Assembly: GCF_945859705.1 (NCBI RefSeq)
Contig: NC_079137.1
Span: 67,106,277 to 67,170,276 of the forward strand
DNA from: Episyrphus balteatus
Lineage: Eukaryota > Arthropoda > Insecta > Diptera > Syrphidae
Direction of reading: 5' to 3'
Length of the DNA stretch: 64,000 bases
The position numbers were made by a program, and so were the translations under genes. The notes beneath the pieces are model-generated. The model made no database searches, had not been told where the DNA came from, and saw nothing but the letters and a program-made list of their open reading frames with translations. This document shows, in pieces, positions 1 to 12,343 of the stretch; within the stretch, counting starts at the first letter, position 1; each line of letters begins with the position of its first letter.

Positions 1-986
1 ATTCGATATTCCCCACACATGATATTTTTGTATTTATTACTTTTTCTCTCATTCTCTTTACATATATACAAACATTTACACACACATAGACATTTTTTTA
101 CACACTCATACACAAAAACCAGTCACCAGGGAAATTTCAGAACTTTTTCACATCGAAAAAATCTCAGATAAATTCATCATCAGATTTTGTTAGTCGGTCG
201 TTGTGGTTGGTCGTGTTTTTGCTTTTCTTTCTCTGCGGGAACTGTCAAAAAAAAGGGAATTTTTTTTTTTGTAGGAAATCTTTTCTTTGTATCTTGCAAA
301 ATTGCTAAAGTTTTCCATATTTTTAAGCGCTATAAACTTATCACAAGAAAAACGTTTAGATAGAATAACATGCGATCGGAATAGAATATTATAAGCTCTA
401 TAAGAAAATATATATAACTCCCATGTGTCAACAAAAGAAAAATTGAAAAAAATAAAAATTCAAGAGGGCGCTGTGTGTACATTTAAAGAAAAAAGTGAAA
501 ATTTCCTCATATATTTCCATTATCTTCCTCTCAAATTTGTATCTTTGTGTTATACATCCCCGAAAAAGGTATCACAAACAAAAAAAAAAACAGTGAATGA
601 CCAGGAAAGACAAAAAAAAAAAAAATAAATAAACAAAGCGAAAAAGGTTTTTGTAGAAAGAAATTATATTTTTCTGGATTTTATTTCATTTTTATTCCAT
701 CGAACTTTGTTCAAGTGCAAAATTGTTTTCATTGTGGTGAATTTGAAAATATGAATTTTGGTGAATAGGGAAGAAAAAATTGAATAAACAAAAACAAATT
801 ACATAAAAAACGCACGCCTTTTCTTCTGTTTTGAGGTGTTGTTGTTGTTCGGGACAGTTTTTTTTTTGTATTGTTGTTGTCAGCAGTAAAAGTCGACGGA
901 CGGGATATTAGATTGTTTTGTTGTTTGAGAAGAAAAAAAAATCACCAGTGTGGTGAATATAAAAAAAAAAAAACAAAAATACAAAA
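1..986 (+). promoter_or_regulatory. Mkp3: Mkp3 upstream region / 5' leader
   Basis: AT-rich DNA with long A and T runs upstream of the Mkp3 start. The transcription start is not visible; no convincing TATA box plus initiator pair stands out. At least part is probably 5' UTR, because the sequence just before the start (acaaaaATGCC) fits the fly translation-start context. If position 751 is in the mRNA there is a five-codon upstream ORF (ATG 751, TAG 766-768). Longer ORFs here, such as 425-628 and 871-1062, are Lys-rich or low-complexity and look like chance. Confidence 0.45.
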
Positions 987-1503
987 ATGCCTGAAACGGA
1001 TTATGATTTTGTATCCAAGGAATGGCTACAAACCGAGCTGCGCTCGGATGTTAAAGATTTGATCCTATTGGACTGTCGCAGCTCAAATGAGTTCAGTGAA
1101 TCACATATTCGATCTGCGGTAAATTTTTCAATACCTAGCATAATGATGCGTCGTTTGGCAGCCGGAAAAATTGATTTGTTATCAACAATTAAATCACCGG
1201 ATTTGAAGGAACGCATTCAAAATGGATACAAAGTCAGTTTATTCATTTTGTATAATGACAGTAATTTGTTGAGTGGTGGTGGGAATGCTGTTGGTGGTGG
1301 TATGGTATCATCATCATCACCTGAAAGCGGGGGCGGCAATGGAGGAAGTAGTAGCAATGGCAGTGGCAGTGGTGGAGTTGCAATGGACATTGGTGGTGCT
1401 GCTGCATCAGTGGCAGCAACAGCAAGCAATGGTAGTGATGCGACAATCAACGTGTTGCATCGCCGATTAAAACAAGATGGATGTCGTGTGGTTACATTGC
1501 AAG
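987..1503 (+). CDS. Mkp3: Mkp3 exon 1: MAP kinase phosphatase 3 (DUSP6-like), rhodanese/kinase-binding half
   Basis: First coding exon of a dual-specificity phosphatase that in flies and vertebrates dephosphorylates ERK (Rolled) in the cytoplasm and acts as a feedback brake on Ras/MAPK signalling. The full CDS is the join 987-1503, 43990-44101, 44167-44350, 44415-44550, 47783-48216: 1383 nt, 460 residues. This exon gives residues 1-172 plus the first base of codon 173. The N-terminus resembles Drosophila Mkp3 (KEWLQ, DLILLDCR, ESHIR, AVNFSIPSI). The basic pair R55-R56 in the stretch SIMMRRLAAGKID sits where DUSP6 has its kinase-interaction motif. Residues about 94-142 are a low-complexity Gly/Ser/Ala insert, followed by the conserved VLHRRLKQDGCRVVTLQ. 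The donor is G|GTAAGTT at 1504. The start is supported by the A-rich context and by alignment to the family N-terminus. Confidence 0.95.
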
Positions 1504-2046
1504 GTAAGTTTATATTACGTTTTTTTTTTGTCTATTGACTGGTGAAATGGGATTTTGTTGAACAAAGTAATGTATAGTTATTTTGTATTCATTTATTTTC
1601 TATTCGGATGAATCTGAATCTCAAAATAAAATTAAAAAATGAATAGAAAGGATTTAATGAAAGTATACCACCTTAATTCGCCCATCTAGAGTTTAGGTTA
1701 AGTTAAGTCCCTTTTATAGTTTTTGACATTTCTATTGGTAAATGCACCTCATTTATGTCAGGAAAATAAGTTATGATAGAATTAAGAGCTTGGAATCCTA
1801 ACTACCTATAATAGACGGAAGCAAACGGATGCTTATGTCAAAAATGTACGAAGCCTTCCTATTCGTTCTGTCAAATGGAAAGAGAAAGTGAAACATTCGG
1901 CCAGCTTTCATATTTACGTTAATAAAATGCGACACGAAAACAAAACTGAGCATTTCGCTATTATAGGTGCGCCATACGATTTGCTTGTATTCGTTAATTT
2001 TCATACGATCCATTACGCTCTATTCCCAATACTAGGCCCTTTGTAC

Positions 2047-2289
2047 ACATGCGTTTTTTGACGCCATTTGATTCCATAAGCTACGCCAACTAGCCGCTCG
2101 TGCGGTAACGCTCCGTCAATTTACTGCTGTTGCGGTGACGCTGCGGGAAAAAATGCGAGAACGAGCAGTAAATTGACGCAGAGTCACTGCAAAAGCATTA
2201 AATTGACGCAACGTCATCGCACGAGCGGCACATTGACGCAGCTTTTTGTATGATTCTTATGGAATTAAATGGCGTCAAAAAACTCATGT
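2047..2289. mobile_element. MITE-like inverted-repeat element, 243 bp
   Basis: The ends form a terminal inverted repeat of about 32 bp. It begins ACATGCGTTTTTTGACGCC on the left and reads ACATGAGTTTTTTGACGCC on the reverse complement of the right, and continues through a shared ATTCCATAAG block. The interior is more GC-rich than the intron and repeats the word AAATTGACGCA/ACATTGACGCA three times in its right half. There is no coding capacity, so it is non-autonomous. The target-site duplication is not clear and the superfamily is not assigned. Confidence 0.7.
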
Positions 2290-5200
2290 CATTTGGCGAC
2301 CAACGTCAGCTACCTTAATTCTTATTTTTTTTATTTACCGACGAAAAACGCACAAAAACCGTAAAACCGCGCACACCACTAATTTTTTTTAACAATTATT
2401 ATTCACCATTTTCCGCGAAGAAACACGAAGAAAATTTGTTATTTTTTAGTTTATAATTTTTTTAAATGACATTTTATAAATTAAAACAAAAACAAATTTC
2501 CTGTTTAGTGCGATTGAAATATAAAAATTAAAGGCGGACCTGATAGATTGGTGCCCATTTGTGACAAACAAATTTTGACAACGTTCGTAAGATATTACCT
2601 TATTTTGTGTATTGTGGTTTTTAAAGTTACAAACAGGAATTAATTAAGTTTGATGAGTAATGGAAGTCTAATGTCTATCAAACTACAAACACGCAGATAA
2701 TATCTCGTCAAATTTCAGACATGAGAGCCCCTTCAGTAAGAAAATTTCTCTGGACACGGTTTTTGTCATATCATGCACGTCAAACGTTGTTTTTGCCAGT
2801 TCAGATGATTTCAGCAATCACAGTTAAGCACGTTCCTGAGTTTGTAGCAAAGTGAAAATGTACTCTTTGTTAAACGTCAAAATGACATTTACTTATATTA
2901 ACTAACGCGCAATTATATCGAATTATTAAGATATGAACCAGTTAGATTTAAAAAGTTTTGATAGGAAAAGTAGGAAAATTTCTTTGAGTTAGAAGTTTAA
3001 GTTAAATCGCTTATACCTACACTTTTTTTCATACGTCCTAACATAAGTTAAACATTTCACATTAAAAAAAATAAACAAATGAAACGCTGTCATGACTAGT
3101 CACTACGATTCAAAATTTTTAATCCCACCTCATTGCGCTGATGGACATTTAATTTGGTTGTATCACCTATCACCATTCATCACTTATAATTTCCCAAACT
3201 GTCATATCAATTAACTTAATCAATTACATAAAATGTCAAAAATCGACTATCATCCAAATGTCAATTTTTTGTTTAAAATATTATTTCCTACCTCACGTTT
3301 TTTGTATACTCGCCTGTTAAAATCGTGACATGGGAATTCCCTTCAATCATATTCATTCCTAATCATGACTTTTTTTTACAAAACACACAAATACAAATAC
3401 ATTTGTTGTTGCTATAATGACGTTATCATTGAAAAGAATGTTTCTTAAGAATTAAAGAAAAACGGTAATCTCAAATACCTTTACCAACCTTAAATAAAAT
3501 TACTTCATACAAAATTTTGACCACCTTCGTTTTGAATACCTATAATTTTATTTCGTTTGTGCTCCCAAATCATCGTACTCTTGCAAACACATGTTCATAT
3601 AGCGCGCTATGTGTATTTCTCTCTTAGTTCATATTTATTTTTATCGCTTTTCGATTTCCTGTTTTCTTAATACAGATAAAAAAAAATATTTACAGTATTT
3701 GGACAACAAAAACAACAAGCTAATGTTTATCATATTTCGTCTTCAAACTTTTATTATTTATTTGTTCGTATTCTAATTTTTTTTAATTATTAACATAATT
3801 CTTCCTGTGTGGTGTGTATATGTATATCCACACGATAATTTTCTTCAATCGAAAGCGAAAAAATAAATAATAAATAAATTGTTTAGCAAAACAGTATTTG
3901 ATAGATCGATATTCACCACGAATATTGGTGAGTTTCTTTAACTCAACAGAACACTGATTTTATAGAAAGTGTCAAACTAAACACATGCATATTTCGCTAT
4001 AATCAATACTTTATTTTTTTTAATGAATGAATTAATTATATCACAATATGCATATAGAAAGGAAATAGCAAAATAAACAAATAAACCTTTATTCACCATA
4101 CCAACTGTTTTCAATGACACAAGATAAGATATCTCTACAAACAGACAGAGAGAGTGAATTTTTATTTTTTTTGCTCAAGTGTCAATATTCTGTGGTGCTA
4201 AAATTGAAACAGTAGATAAACACTGACAAGAAAATAGTATTTATTAAAATAGAGAATCGAGAAGAAAAAATAAACACGATAGTGTACATTTTTTCTTCTT
4301 ATTTCATTATTTTCTCTTCAAGTATCTATTGTTATTATTTTTCTTTAATGATAATATTATGTTGCTGTAGAAAAAAAACACACACATATTACTCCTAAAA
4401 TTAACAGAATAGGTAGTAAAAAATTATTTTACTTGAACTGTCATACAATTGATTCTTTTTTTTTTGCATACAAACGCAGTTGTATTGTCAAAAGACACTT
4501 CAAATATGGAACAATGCATCATGAAATCAAACAATAGCCACTGTGTTATCCTCATTGCGAAAAAAGGATCGTCAAACTAGCAGCAGGTCGTTTTCTTGCT
4601 AGATCCTTTTTTTTCTTTCAAAAATTTAACACAAAGGGAATACTTCATGCTCGTAAAATGTAGATTTATATGTACAAGAAGGGACAGAGAGATAGGTGCC
4701 AAAGTGATTAGTTCAGTTGTAATTTTGACGGTATTTTCCCCTTAAATCTTTAAACTACCTACTTCATAATCCTTTTCTTTCATAAAAATCTCCAATTCGT
4801 AACACATTTAAATTTGTATGACATTTTATGATGATCGATGTAGTTTTTAGGTCTTATTCTTGGTTGAGTTTTATGAAGTGAAAAATAAAGACACCTAAAA
4901 GGTCTCTGAGTGTTGAATGAACATTCGAGTGTTGAGAATGCAAAGAGATGCTCATTTTTACTTTTTAACCGTTATTGGTAACCTAAGTAATACTTTTTAT
5001 GTCTAAACTTTAAAACTGAATTACCATCCTTAAACTTAAGTGTTCACTGCGAAACTGCGCTTTACATTCGAATAGATGTCACTTAAGTGTCAGGCATTTG
5101 GAAACTGAAGTGTCACTTTCCATGTAAAAATGTCCACTTCTTTATTATAAAATCTGGCTCAAGGTTTTCAATATCGACAAAAAGTAAGTTCTACGCGAAT

Positions 5201-5311
5201 GTGAAATTGGCTCTCAGAGCTCTCACTGCGAGGAAACATCAAACAGAGCTTTAAAGAACTGTCTAACGTCAAACTCTAGTTTTGATGAAAATGACATCTG
5301 TTGTCCCTTAA

Positions 5312-5589
5312 AGCCTAGTACATACTTGGTGAAGCAAGTCGTGAAGTGAATCCATACATTTTTTTTTGTCATCCGTGAACGTTCCTGTGAAATTTCTTGG
5401 TGAAAAAAATATTGGACAGTTTTGCTTCACGACGTGAAGTAGTTCATGGCAAAATGTACGGGAATCTCTTTCACTCGTGATGCTACTCTACCTATATATT
5501 TTTCGAAAAAAATTAATTTAAAAATTGAATACAAACAAAAAATGTATGGATTCACTTCACGACTTGCTTTACCAAGTATGTACTAGGCT
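5312..5589. mobile_element. PIF/Harbinger-like MITE, 278 bp, TAA target duplication
   Basis: The terminal inverted repeats start AGCCTAGTACATACTTGGT and run about 50 bp with few mismatches, ending in the shared block for ATGTATGGATTCACTTCACG. The element is flanked by the trinucleotide TAA on both sides (5309-5311 and 5590-5592). Three-base TWA target duplications are characteristic of PIF/Harbinger transposons, which is the basis of the family call. There is no transposase ORF, so it is non-autonomous. Confidence 0.75.
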
Positions 5590-7861
5590 TAAAAGTAATG
5601 AATTGCGTGATACCTAAGGTAAACGCCATTTTGCAATTTATGTAATCGTACCTTTACATTTCTTTTCACAAAGAATAATTTGATTGACAATTTCTGTCAA
5701 AATGACAGAAAGGTGTGTTCCCGCAAAATCACTTCTCAATTACCTATTCACTCAGTTTATTTTCTTCTCTAGAAACAAACAATCATGTCATGTTCAATAT
5801 TATTCTTTTTACCTTCTTGGTATACCAATGACTTTATGCATAAATCAACAAACAAACAAAAAATTCCAAAAAATTCAAAGTAATGGAAATCTATGAAACA
5901 AAAATATACAACACATCGAAAAGTCTCCATATTTAAATTCAAACTATACACACAAGAAGATCATCACAATAACTTGTGTATATGCAACAATGTGTTGACC
6001 CTTCTTTTCCAAGAAATTAAGCTCCTCTTCCGTCAGAAAATACGTACATGTGAGGAAGCAGCAGAAAAATAAAACTACAACACTACCAATAAAATGCAAA
6101 ACAAAAATATCCTATAGGTATTCTTCAACAAAAACGATGCACTTTCTGTGCGGATGATTAATTAATTCCTCTGAAGTTTTTAAAAGGCACTATAAGTTCA
6201 AAAATTAAACCATCCGCGCGCAACACAAAACGCCAAAACGAAATGTTTCCATGTCGGTGATTTCCGGTCGGACGCGTGAATTTTTCCAGGAATTCGTTTA
6301 AACTTCATTAAGTTGGTTTGCCTTCACAAGGCAAACTGCTGTACAGTATACAAACGTACAACACAAACCCAATGATGATGACGATAGGTTGTTTCTTTTA
6401 ACCCATCAGCTAGCGAGCCAAAAGTCAGAACCAGAGCCTATATCAGAGAGTGCATTTGTGTTGGCCTCTTTGTATTTGAACTTGTATTTGTATAGAACAT
6501 TGGCGTTCGCGCCCAACGCGCATCCGTCTATGTTGGTATAACCGTCGGTCGGTCGTTCAGAATTCCGAACACGTTTCTCAATGGCAAATTGTTTATTAAA
6601 ATTTTATTATGCAAATTATACAAATAAATCGAAATAACAAACAAACAACAACAAGAACGTAGGGACCCGGCTGAATCGCGAGTTGAATCAAGTCGGACGG
6701 ATGGTATCTTTTTCCGTGACATGAAGAATCTCTCTCTCATTCACCAGCAAACTGGGGGCGCAATGGTGGCTTTGCTTTTGTGAAATATCACGAGGGGATT
6801 TTTGTTTGTTCCTTTAATAAACGAATTAAAAAAAAAACAAAATACATGCATACATAATAATTGAAAGGAAGACATTTGTATTCACAGACAATTAGCCAAG
6901 GTACGCTTTTCCTGTGACCAAGTTAAAAACGCTATTTGGGTTACCGTAACAAGACGAAGTACCTATAGATTTATTTTGTTTGGAGCTTTAATTTGCCTAA
7001 GGTGTACACAAACATATTTTTTTTTGACGTCTTTCATGTCTTTATGTCAAAAGTGACAGTTCAAATACTTCAAAAGCCCTCTTTTTATTCGAAATAAGAA
7101 ATATGAATTCAATCATTTATGCAGAATAATAAAAAAAAAAATATGCTTTTAAAATGTCACGCATATGGTTGTGGGGGCTCATATTTAGCCGTCCAAATTA
7201 AGTAGATCGGATGTGGCCACCCAAACCATAAAAAAATAATACTCCAGCGGATATAATGGCTGCCGCCTTACTCATTCACAACCACCAACAGTTTTTGAAT
7301 AATAAAATGAAAAGTAGAACGTTACATATGGAAGGCACGATCTGTTTGTTGGGTTGTTTTAATTTATTTTATTTTAATTTGATTTTGATTTCCGTGGGTG
7401 ATGATCAAACAGTATACACACAACGATGATAGTGATGATGACAATAAAGTGTGGCTGTATAATATTTTTTTTTTAATGATTTTGCTATTATAAAATTGTT
7501 ACTGACAGTTATGGGTGACAGATGGTGTGGAACTGGGACAGATGTGGGTCATTTATAGGATTTTTTATTATTTCTTTTAATTTTATTAATTCTTAGCACC
7601 TTCGTTGAAGCAGAATGAATGGAATGTTGTTTGTTTAATTGTGTTTAATTTATTGATGTTTTTTATGTTTCTTTTTGCGTTACAGAACGTTTTTAGAAAT
7701 ATTTTGATATCAATACGAAATTGAATGAAAATGAATTGATCAATTAGCTGTCAAATGAAAATGCATCAAAAGCTCTCGAGTGAAAGTATTTTGACAAATT
7801 TCTTAAACGACCTTTAAGGAGATCTGTCAAAATACTAGACGTCATCTAAACACATAGAAGA

Positions 7862-8053
7862 TAAGGTAGTGCGCATTTTTACATTGAAAATGACACTTAA
7901 GTTTCCAATGTCGTGCACTTAAGTGTCACTGGACTGTACACACTTAAGTATATGTATGGTAAAGTAGTGCACGAAAGCCTGACTTTAGTTCACAATTTCG
8001 ATTGGCACTCGATCGACTTTAAAACTAAGTCTTTAGACCAGTGCACTACCTTA
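7862..8053. mobile_element. Small inverted-repeat element, TAAGGTAGTGC ends
   Basis: The outer 11 bp, TAAGGTAGTGC, is repeated in inverse at the right end. The interior carries several copies of CACTTAAGTGTCA-like words. Degenerate relatives appear near 5040-5130, 9360-9425 and 31665-31830, where the same CACTTAAGTGTCA, GTGAAACTG and GCACTACCTTA blocks recur. This suggests a dispersed MITE family. The target duplication is ambiguous because the ends are themselves palindromic (TA is possible). Confidence 0.55.
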
Positions 8054-11000
8054 TATTCCCTGTGTTGAATGGACGTACGTTATTAAATTTCGAAGTGCGT
8101 AGTTTCATATGAATTAACATACTGTATTTTGACATTTCAGATTTCATTATCTTAAACTGTTTCCTTAAATTAAATTAAAACAACAAAAAAAAGCAAATTG
8201 CTTCACATCGCAACGTCTTGACAATGTCATTGGCCCCCGCCATCAACAACGCCTCACAATACAACCTTACCCTTTCTCCAATGCAACGACAATGATATTT
8301 TACAAAATGTCTATATTAAAATGGAATAAATCTATCCCTAGGCAGTAGTAAGGAATAAACCAAACTTGGATATTTCTTTATTTCTTTATTCCTTTTATCT
8401 CTTCTCTCTCAAAACGATACCCATAGTTAATTTATATAGATTGCACTTTGCATTCTCATTCTCCCGCGCACATCACCTCGTCGTCGTCTTTGTTGTTGTT
8501 GTAAACACTTGCCTAGGTTCAGTTCATGGTTTATATTTCTAACAATAAAAAAAAACTTACAACGATGCATCCATTAAAAAAGGAATACATTTTTTAATTA
8601 AATTTTTGTGCTTTGTCACTATACTTTCTAGGAAGGTACGAGTACAATATCCGACACGAGTTGGCGCTGGCTTTTCCAAGGGTGGCTTTGTGTGAAGTAA
8701 ACTTTGTGTTTTCTTTTTTTTTTTATTTTGGTATACACGTTCTTTGATGATTGAAGTTTTTTTTATCCTCAATAATTTTATATCCCCTCGTGGGAACTGA
8801 TAAAATAATATTTTCAGTGCCTTTGTAAAAAAATACTCCTATAAATTCCTCTATAAGAATGGATTTTTGAATGATTACTTAAGAATTTTGATTTGATTAT
8901 TAGGTTGGTGGTGGGTTTTTTTTATTGTGGTAAGGGGGAATTTTTATGACAACCAAAGTTTTTAATCAATACAAGTATGTATGCTTATTAAGGATATCGG
9001 AAAATGTCAATATGCGTTAGTCGTTGGCATAGTTTGTGGATTCCCAAACGTCAAAAACATACGTCATAGTTTTGTAAGGCTGCTAAAACTAACTTACCTG
9101 CAATTTGAATTTAAAAGTACGAATTTCTAACAGCCCTATTCTGCTATCTATCAAGGAGAACAAGGCACCCATATTCACCACTCACTATTCACCGAGGTGA
9201 ATTCCCATGTCAAATCGGTGGGAGTCTAAAGAGTTGTTCTGATATCAGCTTTTCAGATCCGTGATGACCTCTCTTTTGAAAATATAATTTTGACATTAGA
9301 CGTTGTGGCCGGTGCCTTCAAGGACTCGTAACTGAAGAGGCTTATAAATCGACCACATTATTGCGCACTGTGAAACTGTCCCTTAACTTTGTTTTTTACG
9401 TTGAAAATATGCGCACTACCTTACCCTTTTGGATATCCAGTCAAGGGCATTCAGCATTTTTAAAGCTTTTTTAGCAGTCACTCTAACCAATCTTCAAAAT
9501 TTGAGAAATAATCATGCATTTCGTTTATTTTTGAAAAAAGTCATGACTTTTGAGTCATTGTGAAATAGCAGACATACCGTCTCATCTGTCAAAATGATTC
9601 TTTTCAAAAGTTTTGCAGAAAAAAATCTGAAATCTATTTATGTGCCCACTTGACTCAAATCCAATCCAGTAAAAAAGATTTTTGGCACGTGGTCAAAACG
9701 AAAACGAACTTATCATACCAAACAGCAAAAAAAAGAAACCCAACCACTTCTGCGTCACCTTACTTCAGTTTCAACTTTTCCATGGTTTTGATCATTTATG
9801 TTTTTCAATTATTCCCTTTTCTTACATTTCGTTCGTCATTATACGATTACGATACCAAAAATCCAAAGTATATTTTTATAAGAAGAAGAACTTGAAACAA
9901 AGTTTGTGTAAGGGAAAAAGGGCAAAAATGGGCAACATCTCCAATATTGTTGTTGCTGTCGCCCTCTGACAGTTGCAGTGGACGATCGATTGTAGTACTA
10001 TAGCTGGCGCGCATCAACTTCAGCATTATGGTGGCGGTAGTGAGGCAAGCTGCGCGCGGAGTCAACAACCGCGAGTTCAACTACTACGCGCGCACACGGA
10101 TATTATTATGTCGCTTTTACGCAGGTCTTCTCTCAAAGCATTTCATTTAAAAAAAAAAAGAAATAAATGTCAGAACAGCAAAAGGGTATACAGTCTTTTC
10201 TATACACATACAAAGTAAGGGGATAAAAGAAAACTTCGGCTCGAACGACTACCACGATACAGGCATAGCTTTTTTAGTTTATGTTGTGTGCGGTATAAAT
10301 CGTAAACGAGACGCTTCTTCATATTATTACTTGTGGTTCTCTCTTTAGTTGGTTTGGCTGAGACTGGTATATCCAAGAAAGACGGATATTTTCCTAGGGT
10401 CTCTTGAGTCTTTGAAAGTTGTCAGCAAAAAAACTGAACACACCACACGAATGCTCGTTCATCCAGAGTATGACAACTGCACGATGACTTTTACTATGGT
10501 GAATAGGGTGGGATGTGAAAAGATGAATAGATGTTAAAATGCACATCCGCGGGCATTAGCATGAAAAAACACACATGTGTAATGTGTATTGTGTTATAGT
10601 GCTCGCGAGATTCCTTTGTATATGTGTCATTTTCATAGAGAGTGGAGGAGGACAGAGAATGATGATGAAAACTGATGCAATATAGGAAATTCAAGACAAC
10701 ACACTGGACGTTGACGTTGAACGATAGAATATCACAAAAAAAAGTGTTGCATGTACTAGAGTTAGAAAGGCAGCTCAGAAAACCGAAACGGTACAAACAA
10801 ATTAAATTACATTCGAGATGGGATAAGAAAGACCCAATAAGGGGTTCTCGCATTTCCTCCCGCACATACATGTAAATGTGTGGGAATAACAAAAAAATAA
10901 GTTCACCCCAGCACTATAGCTACATTGCAACTAATGCGCAATGGAGCGCGCCAACGAACAAACGAACATGCTCCAGCAAACACTCAAACAACAGGGCAAA

Positions 11001-12212
11001 CGGCAAAAAAAAAGAAGACAAATCTTCACTCATTTTGTAACATTGAATTTGACAGGCGGATGTAGTCATGTAGTGTAGTGGAAATTGTTGTTAAGTGCAA
11101 GGATATAGATATCTCTGTCTATTTGTGTAGTTGCATTACATTCGCATTTATATATAAATTTTATGTACATAATATGTGTACATTTTGGCCGAATTCATTT
11201 TATGTATTTATATGGAGGCGGGCGACAATAATTCTGTGTTCTCATTAATTTGAAAAATAAAAAGTAAACTGAAATGTTACACATATCACACGCACAGCGT
11301 GTGATAACTTTGGACCAGCTCAAGCTTTCAAGGTGATTCACCATGACAGTTGTGTGATATTGATGGCGTATTTGACAGGTGACACCTACCAGAGAACACC
11401 AAATCCAAAACAAATAACAAATAAATAAATAACATTTATATGTAGGTAGATATAGGGTGGTGAATATAATCTGATTTAAAATGTTTGTTTTTATTTTTGT
11501 AAAATAAACTGACTTACATAATTTCAAAAGAAAAATAATAAAATGCAGACTCGAAAGAGTCAAAGAGGTCAAGGACAAGTTAAGGAGGTAGAATCAGAAT
11601 GTATTTTTGTTTTTGCGAAACTATTATGCGACACGTTTTGGGCGGGATAAGCATGGTTCACACACAAGCATATATGCACACACTCGATGGTAAGCTGGAC
11701 ATTTTGTGTGACTGTGACACAGATTCAACGTGCCTGTCCAAAAGCCAAATTACAAAATACCCAAACAAGGATGCTATATGCTTCAGTTGGTTAACATTGC
11801 CTGTCGGAGTTCATATACTGACAGTTTTTGTTTTTTTTTTGGCTCGTTGCCAAGAATTGAAACACAAGGAAGATTTTTGGTTGTTTATTTGGATAAAACT
11901 GAGAGTATTCTTTATTATAAGGCAGATTGTCTGAGATTTGGAATGCATTTCGCAATAATTTCACTAACAACTGCGAGTAGAAATCATTTTTTACCGTTTA
12001 TAAGTTGTTTTAAGTTTAACCCCCTTTTCGGAGTTAATTTTTGACAGAAGTGAGTTGAATTTACACACACAAACGTCAAAAGTTAATTAGTTAACATTGA
12101 ACCTCAACTCAAAATGATAGGGTAACTTTTATCCCTTAAAATTCAGTTTCGGTATAAAAGGTGTCAAAATTTTGTATGGATTTGACAGTTAACTTACCAC
12201 ATTTACCATTTT

Positions 12213-12343
12213 ACCAGGGTCGAACTACCGCATACGTACTTTAACGTACTGACGCTTTATGTCTCTATCATTTTCTTCTGATTAAATAGAGAGAGCAATA
12301 GTCAAAACGTTAACGAACGTATGCTGTAGTTCGAGCCCAGGTT
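12213..12343. mobile_element. Short inverted-repeat element, ~131 bp
   Basis: The left end ACCAGGGTCGAACTACCGC and the reverse complement of the right end ACCTGGGCTCGAACTACAGC match with a few changes. Both continue into CATACGT and AACGT blocks. There is no coding capacity. It is probably a miniature transposon; the superfamily is not determined. Confidence 0.5.

Noticed and set aside
425..1062. Small open frames upstream of Mkp3
   Set aside because: Lys-rich, translated from poly-A tracts, no family resemblance; the frame at 871-1062 overlaps the real start in another frame.
1217..1470. Open frames in other frames over exon 1
   Set aside because: Pro/Leu- or His-rich shadows of the Gly/Ser-encoding triplet repeats in Mkp3 exon 1.
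10292..10330. TATAAAT at 10292 as an internal promoter
   Set aside because: No initiator at the expected distance; TATA words are common in this composition.
10494..12044. Open frames of 104-132 codons on both strands in intron 1
   Set aside because: Composition follows AT-rich DNA (Phe, Ile, Tyr, Lys), they overlap each other on opposite strands, and no domain, splice structure or homologue is recognisable.
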